Shown one piece after another: positions 10,893-21,420 of a stretch of 64,000 bases of DNA. Under the pieces are notes generated by a model. It had not been told where the DNA came from, ran no database searches, and was given only the letters and a program-made list of their open reading frames with translations. The DNA comes from Marilutibacter penaei. Lineage in GTDB: Bacteria > Pseudomonadota > Gammaproteobacteria > Xanthomonadales > Xanthomonadaceae. Position 1 is the first letter of the stretch. Each line of letters opens with the position of its first letter. The DNA lies in the NCBI RefSeq assembly GCF_014145395.1, contig NZ_JACHTE010000005.1:272064-336063 (forward strand), in the 5' to 3' direction. A program made the translations under genes and the position numbers.

Positions 10893-13592
10893 ATGCAAGC
10901 ACCACGTACCCGCCGGGCCCGTCGCCTGGCCGCGATCGCCAGCATCGCCGCGATCGCTTCGTTCATCAGCTATGCCAGCCAGAACGGGCTGCCCGCGTTC
11001 GTGACCGGCCCCATGCCGGACAAGGCGGCCCCCAATGCCACGCCGGCACCTGCCGCGCGGCAGGTCGCCCAGGGCCGCACGCAACCCCGCAGCGCAAGCT
11101 TGCGCGCCGCCGATCCGTCGGCCCGCAGGATCAGCCGCCTGCGCGCAGTGGAAAAGTCGCCGCAGACCGAACGCCAGGTGTTCGGCCAGCACGTCCAGTC
11201 CGAGCGCCTGCCGCCTTCCCGCCGCATGCCCACGCAGAGCCCGTTGAGCCAATGGGTGGATACCGCCTACGACCACGGCGACGCGCGGGCCAACATCCTC
11301 CAGCGGCCGTCGCTGGAATCGCAGGGGACGATGCGTGCCGCCGCGACGACGGCCGACTGCACCAGCACCCAGTTCGCCTCGCTCAGCGGTGCGTCGCTGG
11401 TCGCGGCCGTCAAGGGCGCCACCACGAGCTGCATCAATGGACTGTTCTCGCTCACCGGGACCACCGCGCGCGACACGTTCAACGAGTCCAAGATGGTCAC
11501 GATCGCCAACGCACTGGCGACTTCGTCCGGCCGCTATGACGGCACCAACCAGGACAGCACGCTGCAACTCGTGCTGTTCCTGCGTGCCGGCTACTACGTG
11601 CAGTACTACGACCCCGCCGTGGGCGACTACGGCGCGGCCTTGCGGAACGCCATCCGACCCGCGCTGGACGCCTTCGCATCCAACGCCAACTTCGGGCGGG
11701 TCGACGACGTCCACGGCGAAACGCTCGCCGAGTACGTGACCCTGATCGACAGCGCCACCGAGAACGCGCGCTACCTGTACGTGGTCAAGCGCCTGCTGAA
11801 TGCCTACGACAACCGCTACGACGCGTACTACTGGATGCGCGCCGCGACCAACAATGCCTACCTCGTGCTGTTCCGGGGACACCAGAACACCGACTTCCAG
11901 CAACTCGTGCAGGCCGACATGTCGATCGTCGACACCCTGTACGACTTCGCCAACAGGCATTTCAGCCTGATGGGGAGCGAGAACGACTATCTGGTCTCCA
12001 ACGCCGGGCGCGAACTCGGCCGGTTCCTGCAGTACGGTGGCGCGCTCAAGTCACTGGCCCGGTCCCGTGCGAAGGCGCTGCTGGACCGCTCGTCGGTCAC
12101 CGGCGTCACCGCACCCTTGTGGGTGGGCGTCGGCGAGATGGTCGATTACTACGACAAGGCCAACTGCAGCTACTACGGCCTGTGCGACTTCAGGGAGCGT
12201 GTCGAAGCGGCCGCGCTTCCCATCCGGCACACCTGCAGCGCCACGCTGAAGATCCGCGCCCAGGCGATGAGCAGCAGCGAGCTGGCGGAAACCTGCCAGA
12301 TCGTCGGCGGCCAGGAGGCCTACTTCCACGACCGCCTCGGCACCGCCGGCCGGCCAGTTGCCGACGACAACAACGCGGCGCTGGAGATGGTGGTGTTCAA
12401 CAGCAGCACCGACTACGGCACGTACGCCGGCGCGATCTACGGCATCGACACCAACAACGGCGGCATGTACCTGGAAGGAGACCCGTCGGCGAGCGGCAAC
12501 CAGGCGCGTTTCATCGCCTATGAGGCGGAATGGCTGCAACCGGAGACGTTCGAGATCTGGAACCTCACCCACGAGTACGTCCACTACCTCGACGGCCGGT
12601 TCAACATGCATGGCGACTTCGGGGACGCGATCTCCCAGGACACCATCTGGTGGATCGAAGGCCTCGCCGAATACATGTCCTATTCCTACCGCGGCATCCC
12701 CTACGCCGCGGCGGAACGCGAGGCGGCCAAGGCCACCTACGACATCAGCACCATCTACGGCAACGACTACGGCAGCGGCCAGACCCGGGTCTACAACTGG
12801 GGCTACCTGGCGGTGCGCTACATGTTCGAGGAGCGTCCCGGCCAGGTGGATTCGATCCTCGCCCGCCTGCGTATCGGCGACTACACCGGCTACGCCAGCT
12901 TCATGGCCAGCCTGGGCACCAGCAACAATGCGGGCTTCCGGAGCTGGCTGCCCTGCGTCGCGACGCCCGACGCGCCCATCTGCGGCGGGTCCGGCAACAC
13001 CCCGCCGGTCGCGGCGTTCGGCGTGACGACGAATGGCCTGACCGCGCAGTTCTCCGACACCTCGAGCGACTCGGACGGCCGCATCGTCTCGCGGGCCTGG
13101 AACTTCGGCGACGGCACGTCCTCCACGTCCACCCACCCCAGCCATGCCTATGCGAGCCCCGGCACCTATACGGTCAGCCTGACCGTCACCGACGACGCGG
13201 GCGCGTCCCACACCCGCCAGCAGAACGTGACCGTCAGTAGCGGCGACGGCGGCGGCGGCTTGCCGGAATGCAGCGGGGGCAGCCAGGTGCTGGGCAAGGA
13301 CTGCGCGCGCCGCAACGTATCCGTGGCCGCCGGGGACCATGCCTATCTGTACCTGTATGTCCCCCAGGGCACGCGATCGCTGCACATCAGCACCGCCGGC
13401 GGCAGCGGCAACGCCGACCTGTACGTGAACACGCTGGGCAGCTGGGCCACGCGTAGCTTTCATAACTACCGCTCGACCCAGGCCGGCAACAGCGAAACCG
13501 TCGTGGTGGACTATCCGCCCGCCGGCTATGTCTACGTCAGCCTGTACGGCCGGACGGCGGCGTCGGGCGTGACCGTCAGTACCCGCTACTGA
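10893..13592 (+). CDS. Secreted M9 family microbial collagenase with PKD and PPC domains
   Basis: 899-residue extracellular zinc endopeptidase for collagen-like substrates. A basic N-terminus and hydrophobic segment (RRLAAIASIAAIASFISYA) form a signal peptide. The peptidase M9 N-terminal region spans roughly residues 130-420. The catalytic part shows HEYVH (His560, Glu561, His564) followed 24 residues later by WWIEGLAEYMSY with Glu589 as third ligand, the collagenase arrangement. A PKD domain (about 702-785, WNFGDGTSSTSTHPSHAY) and a C-terminal PPC domain (about 795-899, GNADLYVNTLG) follow, both typical of enzymes secreted through the type II pathway. AAGGGAG before the ATG at 10893 supports this start. 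Predatory Lysobacter-type bacteria commonly secrete such enzymes. Confidence 0.92.
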   Translation: MQAPRTRRARRLAAIASIAAIASFISYASQNGLPAFVTGPMPDKAAPNATPAPAARQVAQGRTQPRSASLRAADPSARRISRLRAVEKSPQTERQVFGQHVQSERLPPSRRMPTQSPLSQWVDTAYDHGDARANILQRPSLESQGTMRAAATTADCTSTQFASLSGASLVAAVKGATTSCINGLFSLTGTTARDTFNESKMVTIANALATSSGRYDGTNQDSTLQLVLFLRAGYYVQYYDPAVGDYGAALRNAIRPALDAFASNANFGRVDDVHGETLAEYVTLIDSATENARYLYVVKRLLNAYDNRYDAYYWMRAATNNAYLVLFRGHQNTDFQQLVQADMSIVDTLYDFANRHFSLMGSENDYLVSNAGRELGRFLQYGGALKSLARSRAKALLDRSSVTGVTAPLWVGVGEMVDYYDKANCSYYGLCDFRERVEAAALPIRHTCSATLKIRAQAMSSSELAETCQIVGGQEAYFHDRLGTAGRPVADDNNAALEMVVFNSSTDYGTYAGAIYGIDTNNGGMYLEGDPSASGNQARFIAYEAEWLQPETFEIWNLTHEYVHYLDGRFNMHGDFGDAISQDTIWWIEGLAEYMSYSYRGIPYAAAEREAAKATYDISTIYGNDYGSGQTRVYNWGYLAVRYMFEERPGQVDSILARLRIGDYTGYASFMASLGTSNNAGFRSWLPCVATPDAPICGGSGNTPPVAAFGVTTNGLTAQFSDTSSDSDGRIVSRAWNFGDGTSSTSTHPSHAYASPGTYTVSLTVTDDAGASHTRQQNVTVSSGDGGGGLPECSGGSQVLGKDCARRNVSVAAGDHAYLYLYVPQGTRSLHISTAGGSGNADLYVNTLGSWATRSFHNYRSTQAGNSETVVVDYPPAGYVYVSLYGRTAASGVTVSTRY

Positions 13593-13633
13593 GCTGCAGC
13601 CAGTGGTTTGGCGCCCGTCCAGATGGCGGGCGG

Positions 13634-13672
13634 GCCGGGGTGGAGGCCATGCCCTCCCCCCGGCGTTTTTTT
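13634..13672 (+). terminator. Rho-independent terminator after the collagenase gene
   Basis: GCCGGGG (13634-13640) pairs with CCCCGGC (13658-13664), with an inner GGAGG/CCTCC pair, followed by a run of T. It lies about 40 bases after the stop codon. Confidence 0.8.
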
Positions 13673-13724
13673 GTTGCTACCCTTCCGCACGCCTCCGCCC
13701 TCGCCAACCCCGCAGCCCGGCGCC

Positions 13725-14114
13725 ATGTCCCGCATCAAGATCTACGGCCTCAAATCGCACCTCGATCCCATCCGTGGCGCGCTTTCGGACACCATCCACG
13801 GCTGCATGATGGAAGCCTTCAAGCTCCCGGCCCATCACCGCTACCAGCGTTTCATCGGCCTGCAGGCGGATGAGTTCTACTTCGGCGACGGCCACTCCGA
13901 CCGCTTCCTGGCGCTGGAGATCGCCTGCTTCGAAGGACGTTCGATGTCGGCGAAGAAAACCCTGATCCGGCTGCTGCAGGAACGCCTCGAGGCCCAGCAC
14001 GGCATCCCGCGCAACGACATCGAGATCTCGATCACCGACACGCCTCGCTGGAACTGGGGCCTGTACGGCAAGGCCGGCGACGAAGTGATGGTGGACTACC
14101 CCGTCGGGGTCTGA
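13725..14114 (+). CDS. Tautomerase-fold protein (Tautomerase_2-like) without N-terminal proline
   Basis: 129 residues resembling the 4-oxalocrotonate tautomerase/MIF superfamily member found in many proteobacteria: FIGLQADEFYFGDGHSDRF, LEIACFEGRSMSAKKTLIRLL, NDIEISITDTPRWNWG. In characterised tautomerases Pro at mature position 1 is the general base. Here the chain starts MSRIKIYG, so that residue is Ser and the usual chemistry is not expected. The upstream in-frame extension to 13608 crosses the collagenase terminator, so I start at 13725. It stands alone between the terminator and a repeat region. Confidence 0.75.
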   Translation: MSRIKIYGLKSHLDPIRGALSDTIHGCMMEAFKLPAHHRYQRFIGLQADEFYFGDGHSDRFLALEIACFEGRSMSAKKTLIRLLQERLEAQHGIPRNDIEISITDTPRWNWGLYGKAGDEVMVDYPVGV

Positions 14115-14177
14115 TTGCCCCACGGGACGTGGTCCTTCACCCGGTTGCGGGGAGGCGTCAAGAAGTAAGCCGGTGAC

Positions 14178-14263
14178 CCTGGGGTTCGCGTGACACGCCG
14201 TAAACCCATCCCTGGGGGCTCGGGCGCGGCATCCATGCCGCGCACGGTCACGCGAACCCCAGG
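14178..14263. repeat. Nested inverted repeat, unit 1
   Basis: A perfect 17-bp inverted repeat: CCTGGGGTTCGCGTGAC (14178-14194) and its complement (14247-14263). Inside it is a second palindrome, GCGCGGCATCCATGCCGCGC. It looks like a dispersed intergenic element of the REP/mobile-hairpin kind common in this family. The 14115-14489 stretch has no convincing gene. Confidence 0.75.
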
Positions 14264-14346
14264 CCCACCGACTTCTGGACAGTAGCCTGGCGCTTTCGAA
14301 AGCAACCGAAGCCCTGAGCTGCACGATCGCGGTAGGCGCCGGTCGA

Positions 14347-14439
14347 CGGGGTGGGGGTTGCGGAGAGCAGACCATGGATGGTCTGCGACCCGACTTCACG
14401 ACAGGACGTCGTCAGGAGGGCGGAGCAACCCCCACCCCG
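14347..14439. repeat. Nested inverted repeat, unit 2
   Basis: A perfect 15-bp inverted repeat: CGGGGTGGGGGTTGC (14347-14361) and its complement (14425-14439). It encloses the hairpin GCAGACCATGGATGGTCTGC (14367-14386) and a GACGTC-centred dyad. The architecture is the same as unit 1: long outer arms and an inner hairpin whose centre is ATGGAT/ATCCAT. Confidence 0.75.
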
Positions 14440-14489
14440 GCGGGCGGCGACTCCTTCCGAAGTTGCCCCCACCCAGGAAAAGACCCACG

Positions 14490-14516
14490 AAAAAGGCCAC
14501 CCGGAGGTGGCCTTTT
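14490..14516 (-). terminator. Terminator after sucCD (may act in both directions)
   Basis: AAAAGGCCACC-CGGA-GGTGGCCTTTT: a 7-bp GC stem flanked by A- and T-tracts, 24 bases past the sucD stop. Confidence 0.88.
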
Positions 14517-14539
14517 CCTTGTCACGCTGGCGGAACCGC

Positions 14540-15415
14540 TCAGCCCGCGAGGCGCTTGGCGATCGCCGCGCCCAGGTCGCCCGGCGACTTCACGGTGGTC
14601 ACGCCCGCCTTCTCCATCGCGGCGAACTTGCCCTCGGCCGTGCCCGAGCCGCCCGACGCGATCGCGCCGGCATGGCCCATTCGCTTGCCCTTCGGGGCCG
14701 ACGCGCCGGCGATGAAGCCGACGACCGGCTTGGTGACGTGCTTGGCGATGTACTCCGCCGCCTGCTCCTCGGCCGAACCGCCGATCTCGCCGACCATGAT
14801 GATGCCCTCGGTCTGCGGGTCTTCCTGGAACAGCTTCAGCGCGTCGATGAAGTTGGTGCCATTGATCGGGTCGCCGCCGATGCCAATGCAGGTCGACTGG
14901 CCCAGGCCCACGTCGGTGGTCTGCTTGACTGCTTCATAGGTCAGCGTGCCGGAACGCGACACGATGCCGATCTTGCCCGGCTTGTGGATGTGGCCCGGCA
15001 TGATGCCGATCTTGCACTCGCCCGGGGTGATCACGCCGGGACAGTTCGGGCCGACCAGCACCACGTCCTCGAAGCCCTTCAGCACGTTCTTGACGCGCAG
15101 CATGTCCAGCACCGGGATGCCCTCGGTGATGCACACGATCACCTTGATGCCGGCGGACGCCGCCTCGAGGATCGCGTCGGCCGCGAACGGCGGCGGCACG
15201 TAGATCACCGAAGCGTCGGCGCCGGTGGCCCGGACGGCCTCGGCGACGGTGTTGAAGACCGGCAGGCCGAGGTGCTCGGTGCCGCCCTTGCCCGGGGTCA
15301 CGCCACCCACGACCTGGGTGCCGTACTCGAGCATCTGCTCGGCGTGGAAGGTGCCCTGCGAGCCGGTGAAGCCCTGGACGATGACCTTGGTGTTCCTGTT
15401 GATCAAAACGCTCAT
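14540..15415 (-). CDS. sucD: Succinyl-CoA synthetase (ADP-forming) subunit alpha
   Basis: TCA-cycle enzyme that makes succinate and ATP from succinyl-CoA. The alpha subunit binds CoA and carries the phosphorylated His. 291 residues with a Rossmann CoA-binding start ([19 protein letters not shown]) and the active-site His in [16 protein letters not shown]. Family-standard length. It follows sucC by 12 bases in the same operon; a terminator follows. Confidence 0.98.
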   Translation of the reverse strand: MSVLINRNTKVIVQGFTGSQGTFHAEQMLEYGTQVVGGVTPGKGGTEHLGLPVFNTVAEAVRATGADASVIYVPPPFAADAILEAASAGIKVIVCITEGIPVLDMLRVKNVLKGFEDVVLVGPNCPGVITPGECKIGIMPGHIHKPGKIGIVSRSGTLTYEAVKQTTDVGLGQSTCIGIGGDPINGTNFIDALKLFQEDPQTEGIIMVGEIGGSAEEQAAEYIAKHVTKPVVGFIAGASAPKGKRMGHAGAIASGGSGTAEGKFAAMEKAGVTTVKSPGDLGAAIAKRLAG

Positions 15416-15427
15416 GTCAGTCCTGCC

Positions 15428-16594
<1,167 letters not shown>

Positions 16595-16801
16595 GCGTCA
16601 CCGAGGGGAGTTGGACGAACGCCCCGCGCAGGCCCGGCCCTGAGGCCGGCAAAGACGCGAGGCGGCCCGCCATTGTCGCCGATCCCACGGCCCCGGGCAA
16701 AACCGCCCTTGGCCGGAGGCAGGGCGGAGACCGGGGGCCACTCGCAAATCCTTGATCCACGTCCCTATACTGCAGCGGAAACCGCCGCGGGAGTGACGCG
16801 C

Positions 16802-18409
16802 TTGCCGTTCAGAATCGCGCCATTGCAAGTCGCCGACGCCGACAAGGCGCTGCGACGCGAACTCCATTTCTACACCCTGTACCGTCTCCTCGAAGCGGCC
16901 ATGCTGCTGCTGGTCCTGTTCGGCCCCTTCGCCGAGCAGTTGCCCGATCCGCGCCACCTCCCCTTCGCGATGGCGATCGCGATCGCCTATGCCTTCGTGG
17001 CCGTGCTGCTGTTCGTTTTCGGCCGCAAGGGCAACTTGCGCATCTGCACCCTGGCCGGCATCTCCGCCGACCTGTTCTTCGGCATCCTCGCCATCCATGC
17101 GATCCCGGCCGCCGGCACCGGCATCGCGCTGATGTTGATCTTCAACATCGGCGCCGCTGCGTTGCTGCTGCCCACCCGCTACGGCATCGGCTTCGCCCTG
17201 GCCGCGGTGGGCGGCCTGATCGCCGAGCACCTGTGGTCGAGCATGATCGACGAGCTGCCCGGCGTCTCCCTGGTCCAGCCGCTGATGTTTTCCGTCGGCT
17301 ACATGGCGATGGCCACCCTCACCAGCCTGCTGGGCCGCCAGATGCGTGCCAGCCACGCCCTGGCCGAAGAGCGGGGGGAGCAGACCGCGCACCTGGTCGA
17401 AGTCAACGAGCTGATCATCCGGCGGCTTCGTACCGGGGTCCTGCTGGTGGACGGCCACAACCGCATCACCCTCGCGAACGAAGCGGCGATCGTCCTGCTG
17501 GGCGGCGCGAAGGAAGAGGACTGGCAGCTCGATGCAGTCCTGCCGGAGCTGGCCCGGCGCCTGACCGCCTGGCGGAACGGCGCCAAGCCGGACGAAACGC
17601 CGTTCCAGCCCAGCCCCGAGTTCTCCGAGGTAGTCCCCCGCTTCACCCGGCTGCTGGCGGGCAGCGACCAGACCTTGATCTTCCTGGACGACACGTCCCT
17701 GGTGTCCAAGCGGGCGGAGTCCATCACCCTGTCCACGCTCGGCCGCTTCTCGGCCAGCCTCGCCCACGAGATCCGCAATCCGCTGGCCGCGATCAATTAC
17801 GCCGTCCAGCTGCTGGAAGAGTCCGACGACATCCGCCCGGCCGATCGTCGCCTGCTGGAGATCATCCGCCAGCAGGGTGGCCGGATGAACGGCATCGTGG
17901 ACAACGTCCTGGGCCTGGCCCGGCGCGAGCCGGCCAAGCCGGAACATGTCGACCTGGTCCTGCTCACCCGGCAGTTCATCAACGAGTACCAGGCCGGCCA
18001 TCCGCTGGAGGACGACAGCCTGACCAGTACCTCCACCCGGCCCGCGCTGCCGGCCATGGTCGACCCCCGCCAACTGCACCAGGTGCTCACCGTCCTGGTC
18101 CACAACGCCCTGCTCTACGGTCGAAAGCCCGGCGAGGCGGCCCGGATCACCCTCCATGTCGCCACGGAGAGCAATGGCGGCGTCCGAATCGACGTGCTCG
18201 ACCGCGGCCCCGGGATCCCCGAGCGCCAGGCCACCCAGCTGTTCAAGCCCTTCTTCACTACCTCCCCGCACGGGACGGGGCTGGGCCTCTATATCGCCCG
18301 TGAATTGTGCCGCGCCAACCAGGCCACGCTCGAGTACGTGCCCACCCCGGGCGTGGGCAGCTGTTTCCGCATCCGCTTCCCGGCCAGTGCCGCCCGAGCG
18401 GCCGCATGA
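16802..18409 (+). CDS. pilS: Two-component sensor histidine kinase PilS
   Basis: Inner-membrane kinase that controls PilR and so pilin transcription. 535 residues: six hydrophobic segments in the first about 190 residues, a PAS-like region (LLVDGHNRITLANEAA), the phospho-acceptor His322 in HEIRNPLAAINYA, and the ATPase domain with DRGPGIPERQ and GTGLGLYIAREL. I chose TTG at 16802, with GGGAG 8 bases before it; an in-frame GTG at 16793 is possible. TATACT at 16766-16771 is a good -10 element. Upstream in-frame open sequence runs antisense through sucC/sucD and is not coding. pilR follows. Confidence 0.92.
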   Translation: MPFRIAPLQVADADKALRRELHFYTLYRLLEAAMLLLVLFGPFAEQLPDPRHLPFAMAIAIAYAFVAVLLFVFGRKGNLRICTLAGISADLFFGILAIHAIPAAGTGIALMLIFNIGAAALLLPTRYGIGFALAAVGGLIAEHLWSSMIDELPGVSLVQPLMFSVGYMAMATLTSLLGRQMRASHALAEERGEQTAHLVEVNELIIRRLRTGVLLVDGHNRITLANEAAIVLLGGAKEEDWQLDAVLPELARRLTAWRNGAKPDETPFQPSPEFSEVVPRFTRLLAGSDQTLIFLDDTSLVSKRAESITLSTLGRFSASLAHEIRNPLAAINYAVQLLEESDDIRPADRRLLEIIRQQGGRMNGIVDNVLGLARREPAKPEHVDLVLLTRQFINEYQAGHPLEDDSLTSTSTRPALPAMVDPRQLHQVLTVLVHNALLYGRKPGEAARITLHVATESNGGVRIDVLDRGPGIPERQATQLFKPFFTTSPHGTGLGLYIARELCRANQATLEYVPTPGVGSCFRIRFPASAARAAA

Positions 18410-18490
18410 TGGCCGCGGAACCGGCATGAATGATGTCTGACCGCTTGGCCGTGCGGGGGCCATCGGCTATCTTGGCGGGCGGAGGACTCG

Positions 18491-19888
<1,398 letters not shown>

Positions 19889-20082
19889 GCGCCCCGGGCC
19901 GGCCACGGCCCGAGACCCATCCATACCCACTCCCCTTCCGTGGCGGGAGCCGCCTAACTCCGTCTTTCCGCTGGCGTGCCCGCACGCCTGGCGGCACACC
20001 CCTGCATGCGCCTCCTGCGCATCGATTCCATGCATCCCCGCATGCCCGACAGGCGCCTCAGGGAACGTAATCGAGCGACCCC

Positions 20083-20173
20083 GTCACATGACGCGCCCAC
20101 AGAATCTGACGCTATGCGTCACTTTCTCACCCGCCTGTGACGCGACACGTCACGGCAAATTTGACGACCGTCA
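20083..20173. promoter_or_regulatory. Cluster of four dyad sites upstream of the pilin promoter (putative PilR enhancer)
   Basis: Four inverted repeats share the half-site TGAC(G)/(C)GTCA: GTCACATGAC (20083-20092), TGACGCTATGCGTCA (20107-20121), GTGACG-N5-CGTCAC (20137-20153) and TGACG-AC-CGTCA (20162-20173). Their centres are 22-31 bases apart and the nearest is about 75 bases before the -12 element, a normal place for an enhancer-binding protein. PilR is the natural candidate, but binding is inferred. The stretch 19889-20082 shows nothing else. Confidence 0.65.
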
Positions 20174-20227
20174 CGAATCCCGGCCATTCAGGCATTCCAA
20201 GCGTGATACAGCCCACGTTCATCGACT

Positions 20228-20243
20228 TGGCACGGCCCTTGCG
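20228..20243 (+). promoter_or_regulatory. Sigma-54 (-24/-12) promoter of pilA
   Basis: TGGCACGGCCCTTGCG matches the consensus TGGCAC-N5-TTGC exactly, with GG at 20229-20230 and GC at 20241-20242. It lies about 100 bases before the pilin ATG and downstream of the dyad cluster. Confidence 0.95.
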
Positions 20244-20339
20244 TCTATTCCCCTGCACGTGCAGCACGCACGGCAAGCCGATGGACCGGGGACCCGGGCC
20301 GGCAGGCACGTGATATCAACAACTCCTAGGGGATACACC

Positions 20340-20768
20340 ATGAAGAAGCAGCAAGGCTTTACCCTGATCGAACTGATGATCGTCGTCGCGATCATCGCCA
20401 TCCTGGCCGCCATCGCTCTGCCGGCTTACCAGGACTACGTGGCCCGCTCGCAGGTCACCGCTGGTCTGGCCGACATCCGTGGCGGCGTGACCGCTGCCGA
20501 AGAAATCATCAACAAGGGCAGCCCGACCACGTTCAACACCGCTGCAGAAATCGGCCTTCAGGCCAACACCGCGCGCTGCAGCGCCATCACCGTGAACGGT
20601 AGCGCCACCACCGGCGTGGGTACCATCAACTGCAATCTGGAAGGCAACCCGAAGGTGGCTCCGTACGCCGTCCAGCTGACCCGCAACACGTCGGGCGCTT
20701 GGGAGTGTGAAGTCTCCGGCGGCATGGACGAAAAGTACGTTCCGCAGGGTTGTGCGCGCACGCTGTAA
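20340..20768 (+). CDS. pilA: Type IV major pilin PilA (copy 1)
   Basis: Structural subunit of the type IV pilus. 142 residues: short leader MKKQQG, cleavage before Phe7 by PilD, conserved Glu at mature position 5 (FTLIE), and the hydrophobic assembly helix. Four Cys lie in the C-terminal half (RCS, NCN, ECE, GCA), likely forming two disulfides. AGGGGA precedes the ATG. Its sigma-54 promoter, PilS/PilR upstream and a strong terminator immediately downstream point to a highly expressed monocistronic main transcript. Confidence 0.96.
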   Translation: MKKQQGFTLIELMIVVAIIAILAAIALPAYQDYVARSQVTAGLADIRGGVTAAEEIINKGSPTTFNTAAEIGLQANTARCSAITVNGSATTGVGTINCNLEGNPKVAPYAVQLTRNTSGAWECEVSGGMDEKYVPQGCARTL

Positions 20769-20786
20769 TCGCTAGTGAACGGGAGA

Positions 20787-20815
20787 AAGGGCGGGCGGTA
20801 GCTCGCCCTTTTTTC
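20787..20815 (+). terminator. Terminator after pilA copy 1
   Basis: GGGCG and CGCCC arms with a TTTTTT tail, about 20 bases after the stop. It separates the first pilin from the second. Confidence 0.8.
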
Positions 20816-20909
20816 TGACGAAGACTTTAGCAACCCGGCTCGTTTCCGGACAAAACCGACTCAAGCCCAAGCAGGACATTCCGGGCAGACAGCCACAGGG
20901 GGAATGGAC

Positions 20910-21323
20910 ATGAAGCAAGCAAAGGGTTTCACCTTGATCGAGCTGATGATCGTCGTGTCCATCATTTCGATCCTGGCGGCAATTGCGATACCCCTTTACC
21001 AGGACTACGTCGCCCGCTCGCAACTCAGCGCTGGTTTGAGCGACATCAGCGGCGGCCGCAGTCCTTTCGAGTCCCAGGTCGTCGCTCAGAACAAGACGAC
21101 CTTCACTCTGGATGAGATCGGGCTCAAGTCCCCGACGCCCCGCTGCAATCCATTGACGTCGCAAGTGAACGGTGACGGGAGTGGCTACATTCGTTGCGTG
21201 GTCGTCGGCACACCCAAAGTGGCCGGCGAGACCATTCAACTGACACGCAACACGAGCGGCGCGTGGACATGCGACGTATCGGCTGCCATCGAGAACAAAC
21301 ACAAGCCCACAGGGTGCCAATGA
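20910..21323 (+). CDS. Type IV pilin PilA (copy 2, divergent paralogue)
   Basis: 137-residue pilin with leader MKQAKG and the standard [10 protein letters not shown] helix. I prefer ATG 20910 over ATG 20904, because AGGGGG sits 8 bases before it and the leader length then matches copy 1. It shares with copy 1 the N-terminal third, DYVARSQ.[ST]AGL.DI.GG, the four-Cys pattern and the NTSGAW.C.VS block, but differs elsewhere. No sigma-54 site is visible in the 141-base gap, so expression may depend on read-through or a weak promoter. GC is lower than in copy 1. It could be an alternative major pilin or the substrate of the neighbouring glycosyltransferase. Confidence 0.9.
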   Translation: MKQAKGFTLIELMIVVSIISILAAIAIPLYQDYVARSQLSAGLSDISGGRSPFESQVVAQNKTTFTLDEIGLKSPTPRCNPLTSQVNGDGSGYIRCVVVGTPKVAGETIQLTRNTSGAWTCDVSAAIENKHKPTGCQ

Positions 21324-21420
21324 CCGCTCCCGGCAGCTTCATGCATCAGGCAGGCACTCCACCTCTCCCGTGTAAGGTGGTAGAAGCCGGTATTCGGCTC
21401 GACCAGTAGGAATTATCAAT

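Noticed and set aside
21355..21382. CCACCT/AGGTGG hairpin after pilin copy 2 as a terminator
   Set aside because: No T-run follows on either strand; at best a weak mRNA structure.
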